A stretch of 64,000 bases of DNA from Knoellia sp. Soil729 (GCF_001427985.1 NZ_LMSA01000002.1:1356811-1420810); one strand, 5' to 3'. Shown: positions 11,698 through 20,686, counted from the first letter of the stretch. Translations and numbers: made by a program. The notes: generated by a model not told the origin, from the sequence alone.

Positions 11698-11845
11698 CGC
11701 TCCTCCGTTTGGTCGCGACCCAACGACAGCGGGACAACCATGTCGCACCAGGGGCGGTCGGAGTTCTTGGACGGCCGGGCCCAGGGGCCAGAATGAGTCG
11801 CCCGCCGGGATGCAAGTCATCCATCACCGATCCAAGGAGCTCGTT

Positions 11846-12937
11846 GTGGTCGACACCTCCAGAGCGAGTGCCACCACGCCGAGCCCGCGTGAGGTGAGAC
11901 TCGAGTTCACCTTCCTCGACTGGGCCGACGCCAACATGGTCGCAGCCGCCCGCACCGCCGGCCCCGACGTCGACGCGGCCCTCGCGCTGGCACGCAACGT
12001 GAGCCCCGACTCCTCGTGGCTGGGCAGGACCACGTGGGCCTACCTCCGGGTCCTGGGCTCGCTCGGCGCGGGCGACCTCACGGTGGCCCGCGTCATCGAG
12101 CCGCACCTGGATGCCCTGACCATCCTTGCCCAAGCGGCTGAGGCCGACGGCCATGACTTCGCAGGCGGACTGCCGGGGCTGACGCCGTCACCGAGCAGCA
12201 CCTGGGGGGTGTATGCCGCCCACGCGCCCGGCGAACGCCTGCTGGCCACTGTGGCCGACGGGGAGTGGTCCCTGAGTGGGAGCAAGCCGTGGTGCTCGCT
12301 CGCCGACCGGGTCAGCCACGCCATCATCACCGCCCACGTGGACGACGAGAGGCGTCGCGCCTTCGTGGTCGATCTCTCCCACCCCGGTGTGCGCCTTGCG
12401 GACGCCCCCTGGGTGTCGCGCGGCCTCGCGGCGGTTCGCAGCACTGGCCTCCACCTGCATGCCGTCCCCGCGACCCCCGTCGGACCGGTGGGGTGGTACC
12501 TCTCCCGTCCAGGCTTCTCGTGGGGCGGGATCGCCGTGGCGGCTGTCTGGTTCGGAGCGGCATCGGCGCTCGCCCAAGCCGTGCTCGCCGGGGCGCGGAG
12601 CCGCACACCGGACCAGGTCGCGATGCTGCACCTAGGCCGCCTCGACGGAGCCCTGCGCGCAGCCGAGCTCGAGCTGCGGGCTGCGGCTGCTGCGATCGAC
12701 GCCGGTATGGCCCTGGGGAACGCGGGCGAGCTCGTGGCTGCCCGGGCCCGCAACGCCGCCGCGGCCGCAGCCGAGCTCGCCCTCACCGAGACGGCCCGGG
12801 CTCTCGGACCTGCGCCGCTGACCTTCCGGGAGGAGCACGCCCGTCGTGTCGCGGACCTCACCGTCTATGTCCGCCAGCACCACGGCGAGCGCGACCTCGT
12901 CCGCAGCGGAACCCTGCTCCTCGGGGGTCGGGCATGA
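11846..12937 (+). CDS. Acyl-CoA dehydrogenase-like protein
   Basis: A 363-residue protein with the layout of the acyl-CoA dehydrogenase family: an N-terminal helical part (EPHLDALTILAQA near residue 95), a central beta domain (GEWSLSGSKPWCSLAD near 140) and a C-terminal helical domain rich in alanine (LELRAAAAAIDAGM). The GTG at 11846 is preferred because AAGGAG sits 6 nt upstream; an in-frame ATG at 11810 lacks such a site. A typical catalytic glutamate cannot be placed with confidence, so it may act on an unusual substrate. It leads a coupled trio with the PIG-L/methyltransferase fusion (ATGA at 12934) and the glycosyltransferase. Confidence 0.78.
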   Translation: MVDTSRASATTPSPREVRLEFTFLDWADANMVAAARTAGPDVDAALALARNVSPDSSWLGRTTWAYLRVLGSLGAGDLTVARVIEPHLDALTILAQAAEADGHDFAGGLPGLTPSPSSTWGVYAAHAPGERLLATVADGEWSLSGSKPWCSLADRVSHAIITAHVDDERRRAFVVDLSHPGVRLADAPWVSRGLAAVRSTGLHLHAVPATPVGPVGWYLSRPGFSWGGIAVAAVWFGAASALAQAVLAGARSRTPDQVAMLHLGRLDGALRAAELELRAAAAAIDAGMALGNAGELVAARARNAAAAAAELALTETARALGPAPLTFREEHARRVADLTVYVRQHHGERDLVRSGTLLLGGRA

Positions 12938-14301
12938 CGCGGGCCGCTCCGCAGCGTCTGGACCACCCCGACGGTGAGCTTCGGTGGGTGAAGGACGACC
13001 GGTGGGCCACCGTCGCGGCGCCGACGGCGAAGGCCATGCTCACGGCATACGACCATCTTCTTGTCATCGCAGCCCATCCCGACGACGAATGCCTTGGCGC
13101 AGGAGCGTTCATCGCCGATGTCGCAGACCTCGGCCTCGAGGTGACCGTGCTCGTCCTCACCGATGGCGAGGCGTCACACCCCTTGTCACCCACGGTGAGC
13201 CCCGACGAGATGGCGCGTCGCCGCCGTGTGGAGGCCGACCACGCAGCCGTCATCCTCGCGCCCGCGGCACGAGTGGTCCACGCCCAGCTGGCGGACGGAG
13301 GGCTGGGTGAGCGCCACGACCCCATCGTCGCGTCGGTGCGTGAGCTCATCGGGCCGCGCACCCTTGTCATCGCCCCGTGGGTCGCGGACGGACACCCGGA
13401 CCATGATGCGGCCGGTGCGGGCGCGGCGGCCGCGGTCGCTGCTGCTCGTGCCGATGGCGAGGGGTCCCCGGGGATGGCGCACTACCTCGTCTGGTTCTGG
13501 CACTGGAGCGGGCCGGACCAGCTCCCCTGGTCCGACGCAGTGGTCTTCGACGCCACGAAGGACGGGCTCCGACGACGCGACCTCGCTCTGGCGCGGCATC
13601 AGAGCCAGGTGTCGCCACTGTCGCCCGCGGTCGGCGACGAGGCGCTGCTGACCGAGGGGGTTCTGGCCCCCTCCAGGCGCGGTTTCACGACGCTGCTGCT
13701 GCCCGGGCACGAGCCCTTCGCCGATGCGGCCCCAGTGAGTGGGCGTGACTCGACCTTCGACGAGATGTTCGCCGACGGTGACGACCCCTGGTCGAGTCAC
13801 AGCTGGTACGAACGCCGCAAGCGGGCGCTCACTCTCGCAGCCCTGCGGCGTGAACGGTACGGGCGGGTGCTCGACCTCGGCTGCTCGACCGGCGCCCTCA
13901 CGCGCGGCCTGGCAGCACGGGCCGACGAGGTCGTCGCGGTCGACGTGAGCCGGCGGGCTCTCGAGGTGGCGCAGCGAGCGTCCGACACCGGCATCACGTG
14001 GGTGCACGGGGAGGCGCCGTCGGTCCTCGAGGAGATTGACGGTCCCCTCGACCTCATCGTCATCTCCGAGGTCGGCTACTTCCTCAGCCCCATCGAGCTG
14101 TGGCTCACCATGGGCAGGCTCCTCGCGCGGCTCCGGCAGGGCGGTGAGCTGTTGCTCGTGGACTGGCGCCATCCCACGAAGGACATCCCTCTGGACGGAC
14201 CGGCTGTCCATGACCAGGTTCGGGCGATCTGCGGTGCGTGGTCGGTGCTCACCCATGTCGAGGAGGACGTCCTTCTCGACGGTTATGAGGTCCCGCAGTG
14301 A
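12934..14301 (+). CDS. PIG-L deacetylase fused to SAM-dependent methyltransferase
   Basis: A 455-residue two-domain protein. The N-terminal half is a PIG-L/LmbE zinc deacetylase: AAHPDDECLGAG near residue 48 supplies the metal-binding His-Asp-Asp, and WVADGHPDHDAAG near 150 the later histidines. The C-terminal half is a class I methyltransferase with VLDLGCSTGALTRGL (SAM loop, near 312) and VVAVDVSRRALEVA (acidic residue binding ribose). Such a protein could remove an acetyl group from an amino sugar or glycolipid and methylate the product. It overlaps both neighbours by 4 bases, so all three enzymes probably serve one pathway. The product is unknown. Confidence 0.88.
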   Translation: MTRAAPQRLDHPDGELRWVKDDRWATVAAPTAKAMLTAYDHLLVIAAHPDDECLGAGAFIADVADLGLEVTVLVLTDGEASHPLSPTVSPDEMARRRRVEADHAAVILAPAARVVHAQLADGGLGERHDPIVASVRELIGPRTLVIAPWVADGHPDHDAAGAGAAAAVAAARADGEGSPGMAHYLVWFWHWSGPDQLPWSDAVVFDATKDGLRRRDLALARHQSQVSPLSPAVGDEALLTEGVLAPSRRGFTTLLLPGHEPFADAAPVSGRDSTFDEMFADGDDPWSSHSWYERRKRALTLAALRRERYGRVLDLGCSTGALTRGLAARADEVVAVDVSRRALEVAQRASDTGITWVHGEAPSVLEEIDGPLDLIVISEVGYFLSPIELWLTMGRLLARLRQGGELLLVDWRHPTKDIPLDGPAVHDQVRAICGAWSVLTHVEEDVLLDGYEVPQ

Positions 14302-14996
14302 TCCGTGCCGTGCAGGTCGTGGTTCCGGCCCGTGACGAGGAACGCCTGCTTCCTCGCTGCCTCGAGAGCCTCGAGGTGGCCTGCGCGGAGCTGCGCCGCT
14401 CGCGTCCCGGCCTGCGGGTCGACGTCACCGTCGTGCTCGATCGCTGTGTCGACAGGTCGGCGGAGGTGGTCGGACACGCCGGGGTGCGAAGGGTGACCGT
14501 CGACCACGGCAACGTGGGGGCAACCCGCCACGCCGGGATCCGTGAGGCACTGGAGACGGCGGCCCTGATGGACGTCGGCGCCGACGATCTCTGGATCGCC
14601 TGCACCGATGCGGACACCGTCGTGCCGGCGCACTGGCTCACCGGTCAGGTGGAGCTGTCCGAGGTCCACGACGTCGTCATCGGCACGGTCGAACCCCTGG
14701 GTCTGACCGACACGTCCGTCCTGGCGGAGTGGCGAGCACGTCACCACCTCATCGAGGGCCACCCCCACGTCCACGGCGCAAACCTCGGGTTGCGAGGAAG
14801 CGCCTACCTCGAGGTGGGCGGCTTCCGGCCGATGGAGTCCGACGAGGACGTCGACCTCGTCCGGCGCATTCGCGCGCACTCCGCCCGATGGGTGGCGACC
14901 GACACCGTGAGAGTCGCCTCGTCGGCCCGCCGGACCGGTCGGTGTCGCGCTGGTTTTGCCGACTACCTCGCCTCGCTCGAGGACGAGGTGGGCTGA
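14298..14996 (+). CDS. Glycosyltransferase family 2
   Basis: A 232-residue GT-A fold enzyme. It starts VQVVVPARDEERLLPRCLESL, typical of family 2. The nucleotide-sugar and metal-binding DxD-like motif is CTDADTVVP near residue 112, and ESDEDVDLVRRI near 190 contains the ED(V)DL motif with the catalytic base. No membrane anchor is visible. It begins with GTG overlapping the upstream TGA (GTGA at 14298). It probably acts after or before the deacetylase/methyltransferase on the same glycan or small molecule. Confidence 0.88.
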   Translation: MIRAVQVVVPARDEERLLPRCLESLEVACAELRRSRPGLRVDVTVVLDRCVDRSAEVVGHAGVRRVTVDHGNVGATRHAGIREALETAALMDVGADDLWIACTDADTVVPAHWLTGQVELSEVHDVVIGTVEPLGLTDTSVLAEWRARHHLIEGHPHVHGANLGLRGSAYLEVGGFRPMESDEDVDLVRRIRAHSARWVATDTVRVASSARRTGRCRAGFADYLASLEDEVG

Positions 14997-15092
14997 GGAA
15001 ACACCCTCGGCCGAACCGTGCCCGCAGGAGCGGGTGCGCCGGCCTGCGCAACGGCCACGTTGCGGCCCCGGCCGCCGCGTAGGGTTGCGGAC

Positions 15093-15770
15093 ATGACGCT
15101 GCGGACGAGCGCGCCCCTGACGGTGGCGCTGGTCAACGACCACGAGGTCATCGTGCGCGGCATCGCGGCGATGCTGGAGCCGTTCGCCGACGTCGTCGAG
15201 GTCGTCGAGCTCGATGTCGACGTGCCGGTGACACGGCCGGTGGACATCGCGCTCTATGACACCTTCACCCGCACGGGCTTCGACGCTGACGACCTCGACG
15301 CGCTCTGCACGAACCCGGACATCGGCCGGGTCGTGCTGTTCACCTGGCTGCTCACCGACGACCTCATCGCCTCGGCCAGAGCGCGCGGAGTGCACGCGGC
15401 CATCCCGAAGTCCCTCGACGCACCGGGCCTCGTGGACGCCTTGACCCGGGCCCACCACGGCTCCCCGGACCTCGTCCCCATTGCCGAGAACCCTGATCTC
15501 GCCTCGAACGAGTGGCCCGGCCGGGACGAGGGGCTGACGCCGCGGGAGTCCGAGATCATCGCCCTCGTGACGATGGGCCTGAGCAACAACGAGGTCGCCG
15601 AGCGGACCTACCTCAGCATCAACTCGGTGAAGTCCTACATCCGCTCGGCCTACCGGACCATGGGCGTGAGCAGCCGCAGCCAGGCAGTGCTCTGGGGCAT
15701 CGACCACGGGATGGCGCCGACCCGGATGAGGATCGTGGCGCCGCCGCCTCCCGCGGCCAACGACTACTGA
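15093..15770 (+). CDS. LuxR-family response regulator
   Basis: A 225-residue NarL/LuxR-type regulator. The receiver part has D16 (VALVNDHEV) and a likely phosphoacceptor D56 (IALYDTF), with a conserved lysine in AAIPKSL near 104. The C-terminal helix-turn-helix is LTPRESEIIALVTMGLSNNEVAERTYLSINSVKSYIRSAYRTMGV in parts, near residues 149-195. No histidine kinase is adjacent, so it is an orphan here. The ATG at 15093 lies 7 nt after TAGGGT, suggesting a leaderless transcript. Its end overlaps the convergent SDR gene by 7 bases. Confidence 0.88.
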   Translation: MTLRTSAPLTVALVNDHEVIVRGIAAMLEPFADVVEVVELDVDVPVTRPVDIALYDTFTRTGFDADDLDALCTNPDIGRVVLFTWLLTDDLIASARARGVHAAIPKSLDAPGLVDALTRAHHGSPDLVPIAENPDLASNEWPGRDEGLTPRESEIIALVTMGLSNNEVAERTYLSINSVKSYIRSAYRTMGVSSRSQAVLWGIDHGMAPTRMRIVAPPPPAANDY

Positions 15771-16789
15771 CTCCCGTCGACCTGGCTTCGCGAGTCGCGA
15801 GGGCCGGTCTCGTTGTGGCGACGAGCCGCGGCGTCACCGAGCACGCTCACCGCGTTGACGATCCTGGACCCGAGCATGCGGCGCGCCTGCACACCCTCGA
15901 CGTGCCCTGCAGCGTCCGTCATGGACGGTGCATCCCGCTCACCGTGGGGCAGCGCCCGCGCGACCAGGCCGAGCAGGCGCGACGTCGTGCCGGGAGCGAG
16001 CCCGTGCACGCGCCGCCCCACCCACGTCAGGGGGGTGAGCTCCACCTGGGAGCGGCCCGCCAGCACGGCGTCGACGATGCGTCGTGCGGCACGCTCGGCC
16101 GAGACCGAGAGCAGGGGAAGGGACGCACCCGGCGCGAACCACGCGTAGTCCTTGGCCGCGTCCCCGACGAACCGGGCGTGCACGTGTCCACCGGTGCGCA
16201 TGAGGCCGGGCACGATCGTCGTCGCCGTGACCCCCGTGCCGCTGAGCTCGGACTGCAGGCCCTCGCTCAGCCCCACGGCGCCGAACTTCGCCACCGAGTA
16301 GGGCAGCAGGTGCGGCACCGACACGACCCCACCGACCGAGGTCACGACACCGATGCGCCCGGAACCTGCCTCGAGCATCGTCGGCAGCACGGCGAGGCAG
16401 AGGTGGACCGGGCCGAGCAGCATCGTGTCGATCGCGTCGCGGAAGTGCCCGAGGGTGGTCGACTCGACCGGTCCCACCTGGATGATGCCGGCGACGTGGA
16501 TGGCAACGTCGACCCGGCCCTCGGCTGCCTGCACGTCCGCGACCCAGGCCGCCACCGCCTCCGCGTCGGTGACGTCGCAGACGTGCCCCACGAGCTGGCC
16601 GCGCTCCCGACCGTCCGCTGGGTCGATGGCCGGACCGACCTCACCACTGTTGACGAGCTGCTCGGCGCGGTCGAGCTCGGCGCGGTCACGAGCGCAGCCG
16701 TGGACCCGATGGCCACGCGCCACCAGCTCGGCGCAGATGAGCAGGCCCAGACCCCGTGAGGCTCCGGCCACGAGAGCCACCGGCGTCAT
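15764..16789 (-). CDS. Short-chain dehydrogenase/reductase
   Basis: A 341-residue classical SDR with a long C-terminal extension (families are usually about 250). The cofactor motif is VAGASRGLGLLI at the N-terminus, the active-site pair YSVAK near residue 170 with a serine in VVTSVGG upstream. The extension after residue 250 (RRVHGLAPGTTSRLLGLVARALP) is hydrophobic and may bind membrane. The ATG at 16789 overlaps the upstream alcohol dehydrogenase stop (ATGA), so both are co-translated. Substrate unknown. Confidence 0.88.
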   Translation of the reverse strand: MTPVALVAGASRGLGLLICAELVARGHRVHGCARDRAELDRAEQLVNSGEVGPAIDPADGRERGQLVGHVCDVTDAEAVAAWVADVQAAEGRVDVAIHVAGIIQVGPVESTTLGHFRDAIDTMLLGPVHLCLAVLPTMLEAGSGRIGVVTSVGGVVSVPHLLPYSVAKFGAVGLSEGLQSELSGTGVTATTIVPGLMRTGGHVHARFVGDAAKDYAWFAPGASLPLLSVSAERAARRIVDAVLAGRSQVELTPLTWVGRRVHGLAPGTTSRLLGLVARALPHGERDAPSMTDAAGHVEGVQARRMLGSRIVNAVSVLGDAAARRHNETGPRDSRSQVDGSQ

Positions 16790-17967
16790 GGCTTGAGCAC
16801 GACCTTGATGCAGCCGTCCTCCTTGTTGCGGAACATCGCGTAGGCACCCGGCGCCTCCTCGAGGGGGAGACGGTGCGTGGCGAAGGACTCGAGTCCCAGC
16901 GGGTCCCCGTCCTCGAGGACGACGGGGACGATGTCGTCGATCCACCGCTTGACGTGGCACTGGCCCATCCGCAGCGACAGGCCCTTGTCGAAGATCTCCA
17001 TCATCGGCATCGGGTCGGCCATGCCGCCGTAGACACCGCTGATCGAGACCGTCCCGCTGCGGCGGACCGCGCCGATGGCGGTGCGCAGGGCAGCGAGCCG
17101 GTCGATCCCCATCGTCTTCATCATCGGCTTGGCCAAGGCGTCCGGCACGAACCCGACGGCCTTGATCGCCGTCTCCGCCACCGGTGCACCGTGCGCCTCC
17201 ATCCCCACCGCGTCCAGGGACCCGTCGACGCCCCTGCCGTCGGTGAGGTCGCGGATGGCGGCGGGCACGTCGTCGGTGTCGTCGGTGTTGATCACCGTCG
17301 CACCCATGGCCTGTGCACGGGCCAGTCGCTCGGGCACGTTGTCGACACCGATCACCGTGAGCCCACGGTGCGCCGCGATGGCGACGGCCATGAGCCCGAC
17401 GGGACCCAGCCCGATCACGCCCAGGCTGCCGCCCGAGGGCACCTCGGCGTACTCCACTCCCTGCCACGCCGTGGGCAGGATGTCCGAGAGGTAGAGGAAG
17501 CGCTCGTCAGGAACCCCGGAGGGCACCGGGATCGGGCCGAACTGGGCCTGCGGCACGCGCAGGTACTCCGCCTGGCCTCCGGGTACGGAGCCGTAGAGCT
17601 CGGTGTAGCCGAAGAGCGCCGCGCCCTTGCCCTGCGAACGCACCTGGGTGGTCTCGCACTGCGCGGTGAAGCCACGCTCACACATCCAGCAGTGGCCGCA
17701 GGAGATGTTGAACGGGATGACGACGCGGTCGCCGGGCGCGAGGTGGGTGACGTCGCCGCCCACCTCCTCGACCACGCCCATGGTCTCGTGGCCCAGGACG
17801 TCCCCGCGCGAGAGGAAGGGGCCGAGGGGCTCGTAGAGGTGGAGGTCGGAGCCGCAGATGGCCGTCGAGGTCACCTTGATGATGGCGTCGGTCGACTCCT
17901 CGATCCGCGGGTCGGGGACGTCCTCGACTCGCACGTCGTGCTTGCCCTGCCAGGTCAGTGCCCTCAT
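16786..17967 (-). CDS. Zinc-dependent alcohol dehydrogenase
   Basis: A 393-residue medium-chain dehydrogenase of the glutathione-independent formaldehyde dehydrogenase-like group. Catalytic zinc ligands lie in AICGSDLHLYE (near residue 36) and GHETMGVVEE (near 58); the structural zinc loop is CGHCWMCERGFTAQC near 89-103. The NAD-binding GLGPVGLMAV is near 185. The ATG at 17967 has AAAGGA six bases upstream, whereas a GTG at 17982 does not. A perfect 15-base palindrome lies upstream in the divergent promoter region (18021). It is translationally coupled to the downstream SDR. Confidence 0.92.
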   Translation of the reverse strand: MRALTWQGKHDVRVEDVPDPRIEESTDAIIKVTSTAICGSDLHLYEPLGPFLSRGDVLGHETMGVVEEVGGDVTHLAPGDRVVIPFNISCGHCWMCERGFTAQCETTQVRSQGKGAALFGYTELYGSVPGGQAEYLRVPQAQFGPIPVPSGVPDERFLYLSDILPTAWQGVEYAEVPSGGSLGVIGLGPVGLMAVAIAAHRGLTVIGVDNVPERLARAQAMGATVINTDDTDDVPAAIRDLTDGRGVDGSLDAVGMEAHGAPVAETAIKAVGFVPDALAKPMMKTMGIDRLAALRTAIGAVRRSGTVSISGVYGGMADPMPMMEIFDKGLSLRMGQCHVKRWIDDIVPVVLEDGDPLGLESFATHRLPLEEAPGAYAMFRNKEDGCIKVVLKP

Positions 17968-18020
17968 GGAGTGTCCTTTCACGGTCCCACGCCGGGTGGG
18001 CCACGTCGTCTGCTGAGGAG

Positions 18021-18035
18021 GGGACCAGTGGTCCC
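18021..18035. promoter_or_regulatory. Perfect palindrome in a divergent promoter region
   Basis: GGGACCAGTGGTCCC is a perfect inverted repeat (7-base arms around one G) between the divergent zinc alcohol dehydrogenase and the flavin-binding stress protein gene. Its place and symmetry fit an operator for a dimeric regulator. The regulator is unknown. Confidence 0.45.
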
Positions 18036-18178
18036 ACCTGCCCCGTACCCCGCTGTCGAGGGTCCTACGCGTCAGCGCTCGCGGTGGCCGCGGTCGGGCA
18101 CCGCGTCCCAGACCTGCGGGGACGCCGCTCGCCTACGCTGGCAGAGCGACCAGCCCGTCCGCTACGACAGGAGTCACC

Positions 18179-18658
18179 ATGACCGACAAGACACCGCAGG
18201 ACCTCGTCGCCGAGATCATGAGGGAGACCCGGATCGCCGTCCTGACCTACGTCAACGACGACGGCCTCCTCGTGTCCACGCCGCTGGGGACCCAGGACTT
18301 CGAGAGCCCGTCGACGGTGTGGTTCATCACCGAGCTCGACAGCGACAAGGTGGCCGCCATCCGGCAGCGTCCCCAGGTCAACGTCGCCTACGCCAGCGAC
18401 GCCGGCTGGGTGTCCCTCGCGGGGACCGCCTCGGTCAACACGGACCGGGCCAAGCTCGAGGAGCTGTGGGACCCCTCGGCGTCGGCGTTCATGGAGGGCG
18501 ACGCGCAGGACCCGAACTCCGGCCTGCTCCAGGTGGACGCGGAGACGGCGGAGTACTGGGAGTCGCCCGGCAAGGCGGCCATGCTCGTCCAGATGGTCAA
18601 GGGCGCGGTGACCAAGTCGGACCCCGACCTCGGCGACAGCGGAGTCGTCCCGCTCTGA
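18179..18658 (+). CDS. Pyridoxamine 5'-phosphate oxidase family (general stress protein 26-like)
   Basis: A 159-residue split-barrel protein. The N-terminal IAVLTYVNDDGLLVSTPLG and the segment STVWFITELDSDKVAAIRQRPQVNVAYAS in parts match the GsiB/GS26-like pyridoxamine phosphate oxidase clan; family members bind FMN or related cofactors. The ATG at 18179 has CAGGAG at good spacing. The reaction is unknown. It stands 23 bases before the ACT-domain gene. Confidence 0.85.
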   Translation: MTDKTPQDLVAEIMRETRIAVLTYVNDDGLLVSTPLGTQDFESPSTVWFITELDSDKVAAIRQRPQVNVAYASDAGWVSLAGTASVNTDRAKLEELWDPSASAFMEGDAQDPNSGLLQVDAETAEYWESPGKAAMLVQMVKGAVTKSDPDLGDSGVVPL

Positions 18659-18681
18659 CGCCGGCTGGCTACGATCAGCAG

Positions 18682-19230
18682 GTGACCACCACACTCGTCC
18701 TCACCGTCATCGGCAACGACCGCGCCGGGCTCGTCAAGGCCCTGGCCGACGTCATCGAGCAGGGCGGTGGCAACTGGGAGCGCAGCCACCTCAGTGAGCT
18801 GGCCGGCAAGTTCGCGGGCATCGTCACGGTCACGGTCCCACCGGAGCGAGTCGACGCACTGCGCGCTGCGCTCGCGCCCCTCGACGGGCTGCTCGACGTC
18901 ACGGTGCACGACGGCTCCGCCGACCGTGGTCCGGCGGCGGATGCCGAGCCGCGACGCGACCTGCGCATCGAGCTCCTCGGCAACGACCGCCCGGGCATCG
19001 TCGGCGCCGTCTCGGGCGTCCTCGCCCGTCACCACCTCAGCGTGGCCGACCTCCAGAGCCTGACGCGGGACGCGCCCATGACCGGTGGGCGGCTCTTCGA
19101 GGCGTCGGCCCTCGTCGCCGTCCCGGCGCAGGTCGACCTCGATGCCCTGCGCGCAGATCTCGAGCAGCTGGCCAGCGAGATCCAGGTGGACCTGACCCTT
19201 TCACCCCACGACGCAACTGCCGAGGCCTGA
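18682..19230 (+). CDS. ACT-domain regulatory protein (GcvR-like)
   Basis: A 182-residue protein made of two ACT domains: LVLTVIGNDRAGLVKALADV at residues 4-23 and RIELLGNDRPGIVGAVSGVL near 95. Tandem ACT proteins of this kind resemble GcvR, which controls the glycine cleavage system in enterobacteria by binding glycine; the role in actinomycetes is not established. The start is the GTG at 18682, 6 nt after TACGAT, consistent with a leaderless transcript. A strong hairpin follows the stop. Confidence 0.85.
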   Translation: MTTTLVLTVIGNDRAGLVKALADVIEQGGGNWERSHLSELAGKFAGIVTVTVPPERVDALRAALAPLDGLLDVTVHDGSADRGPAADAEPRRDLRIELLGNDRPGIVGAVSGVLARHHLSVADLQSLTRDAPMTGGRLFEASALVAVPAQVDLDALRADLEQLASEIQVDLTLSPHDATAEA

Positions 19231-19242
19231 GCCACCGCGGAC

Positions 19243-19284
19243 AGCGGAAGGCCCCCCGACCACAAGGGTCAGGGGGCCTTCGCT
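19243..19284. terminator. Bidirectional hairpin terminator
   Basis: AAGGCCCCC at 19248 pairs with GGGGGCCTT at 19272, extended by AGCG/CGCT on the outside, with a loop of about 12 bases. It separates the convergent ACT-domain and cold-shock genes and can serve both. No T-tract follows on either side. Confidence 0.8.
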
Positions 19285-19314
19285 GAGATCAGATGTCTCG
19301 AAGGTGGTGAAGGG

Positions 19315-19518
19315 TCAGATGCCCTTGACCTTCTCAGCCTGCGGGCCCTTGGGGCCCTGCGTGACGTCGAACTCGACCTTCTGGCCTTCCTGGAGCTCGC
19401 GGTAGCCGCCGCTCTCAATGGCCGAGTAGTGAACGAAGACGTCGGCGCCGCCGCCGTCCTGCTCGATGAAGCCGAAGCCCTTTTCGCTGTTGAACCACTT
19501 CACGGTGCCGGTTGCCAC
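19315..19518 (-). CDS. Cold-shock protein (CspA family)
   Basis: A 67-residue single cold-shock domain that binds single-stranded RNA and DNA. The RNP1 motif is KGFGFIEQ near residue 13 and RNP2 is DVFVHYSAI near 29. The start is the GTG at 19518, which gives the standard family length and sits 8 nt after AAAAGG. The upstream leader is structured, and its 5' end can pair with the ribosome site (see 19519-19663), a layout typical of temperature-controlled cold-shock mRNAs. Confidence 0.95.
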   Translation of the reverse strand: MATGTVKWFNSEKGFGFIEQDGGGADVFVHYSAIESGGYRELQEGQKVEFDVTQGPKGPQAEKVKGI

Positions 19519-19663
19519 TTGGTGTTGCCTTTTCTGTAGTGCGAGAACTCCCGTGTGGAGCACTCATGCCGCCGATACTTCACCCCCGCAGGACCCACGC
19601 GAACCTTCGCGTGGCTACTCGGTCGTGTCGGCCACGCGGACGTGGACTGAAAGGCAACAGGGA
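19519..19663 (-). promoter_or_regulatory. Structured leader of the cold-shock gene, possible RNA thermosensor
   Basis: Read on the minus strand, the leader contains two hairpins: 19606-19614 pairs with 19595-19603 (CCACGCGAA/TTCGCGTGG) and 19641-19645 pairs with 19632-19636 (CCACG/CGTGG). In addition the distal segment TGTTGCCTTT (19658-19649) is complementary over 10 bases to AAAGGCAACA (19532-19523), which contains the ribosome-binding site of the cold-shock gene. A TACCGT hexamer just upstream (about 19667-19672) could be the -10, placing the pairing segment at the extreme 5' end of the mRNA. Confidence 0.5.
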
Positions 19664-19906
19664 TGACGGTAGCAGTCTTCGTGCCCTGGGACCTATTGAG
19701 TGCCGCGGAATGTCCCAGCGGCCCATCCGGCATACGTCGCTCTGGACGTGGACAGTCTGCGCGCAAGAAATCGGTGCATGCTGCGGGACAACGGTTCTGT
19801 GACCGTTCGTCCCGACGGGACAAGGCGTCCGTATGCCGTGGGCGCGCGTGGGCCCAGCGAGTCCGGGAAGTGGTTGGCAACCGCGACCTCGGCCTACGTT
19901 GTGGTC
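19664..19906. other. Intergenic region between csp and pxpA
   Basis: With the csp leader this makes a 388-base gene-free stretch. It should hold the csp promoter (minus) and the pxpA promoter (plus; TACGTT lies 6 nt before the pxpA ATG). It also has an inverted repeat CTGGGAC...GTCCCAG (about 19685-19717), ACGGT...ACCGT near 19791 and two copies of the octamer CGGCATAC/GTATGCCG (19728, 19831). I see no convincing small gene. Confidence 0.5.
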
Positions 19907-20686
19907 ATGACCGCGACTTCCGTCATCGACCTCAACAGCGACCTCGGCGAAGGCTTCGGCCGCTGGAGCCTGGGCGATGACGAGGCCATGCTCGGTCTGG
20001 TCACGAGCGCCAACGTCGCGTGCGGCTTCCACGCGGGTGACCCGAGCATCCTGCGGCGCGTGTGCGCGCAGGCCGCCGAACGGGGCGTCGTCATCGGCGC
20101 GCAGGTCGGCTACCGCGACCTCGCTGGCTTCGGGCGACGCCACATCGACGTCGAACCGGGCGAGCTCGTCGACGAGGTGATCTACCAGATCGGCGCGTTG
20201 GACGGCATCGCCCGCGTCGAGGGTGCACGAGTCGCCTACGTCAAGCCGCACGGTGCGCTCTACAACGATGCCGCGTCCACCCGTGCCACGGCCGATGCGG
20301 TCGCCGAGGCCGTCGACCTCTATGACCGCTCGCTGCCTCTCGTCGGGCTGGCGGGCTCCGAGCTGCTCGCGGCAGCTCGCGGTGCGGGGCTCACCGGGGT
20401 CGCGGAGGCGTTCGCCGACCGTGCCTACACCTCCGAGGGGCTGCTCGTGTCGCGTCGCGAGCGGGGAGCCGTCCTCCACGACCCGGCCCAGATCGCGGCG
20501 CGCTGCGTCCGGCTCGTCACCGATGGCACCGTCGTGGCCGTCGACGGGTCGGTCGTCACCGTTGCGGCGCAGTCGATCTGCGTCCACGGTGACACCGAGG
20601 GAGCCGTCGCAGTCGCGGCCGCCGTGCGGCGCGAGCTCGAGGCGGCTGGCATCGCGATCACGTCGTTCGTACCGTCGTCGTCATGA
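19907..20686 (+). CDS. pxpA: 5-oxoprolinase subunit PxpA (LamB/YcsF family)
   Basis: A 259-residue PxpA. The family signature [13 protein letters not shown] starts at residue 8, followed by [13 protein letters not shown] near 43 and [10 protein letters not shown] near 112, which hold active-site and metal-binding residues. With PxpB and PxpC it cleaves 5-oxo-L-proline to glutamate using ATP, removing a toxic by-product of glutamine and protein chemistry. The ATG at 19907 is 6 nt after TACGTT and an upstream extension has no support. It overlaps pxpB by 4 bases. Confidence 0.95.
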   Translation: MTATSVIDLNSDLGEGFGRWSLGDDEAMLGLVTSANVACGFHAGDPSILRRVCAQAAERGVVIGAQVGYRDLAGFGRRHIDVEPGELVDEVIYQIGALDGIARVEGARVAYVKPHGALYNDAASTRATADAVAEAVDLYDRSLPLVGLAGSELLAAARGAGLTGVAEAFADRAYTSEGLLVSRRERGAVLHDPAQIAARCVRLVTDGTVVAVDGSVVTVAAQSICVHGDTEGAVAVAAAVRRELEAAGIAITSFVPSSS

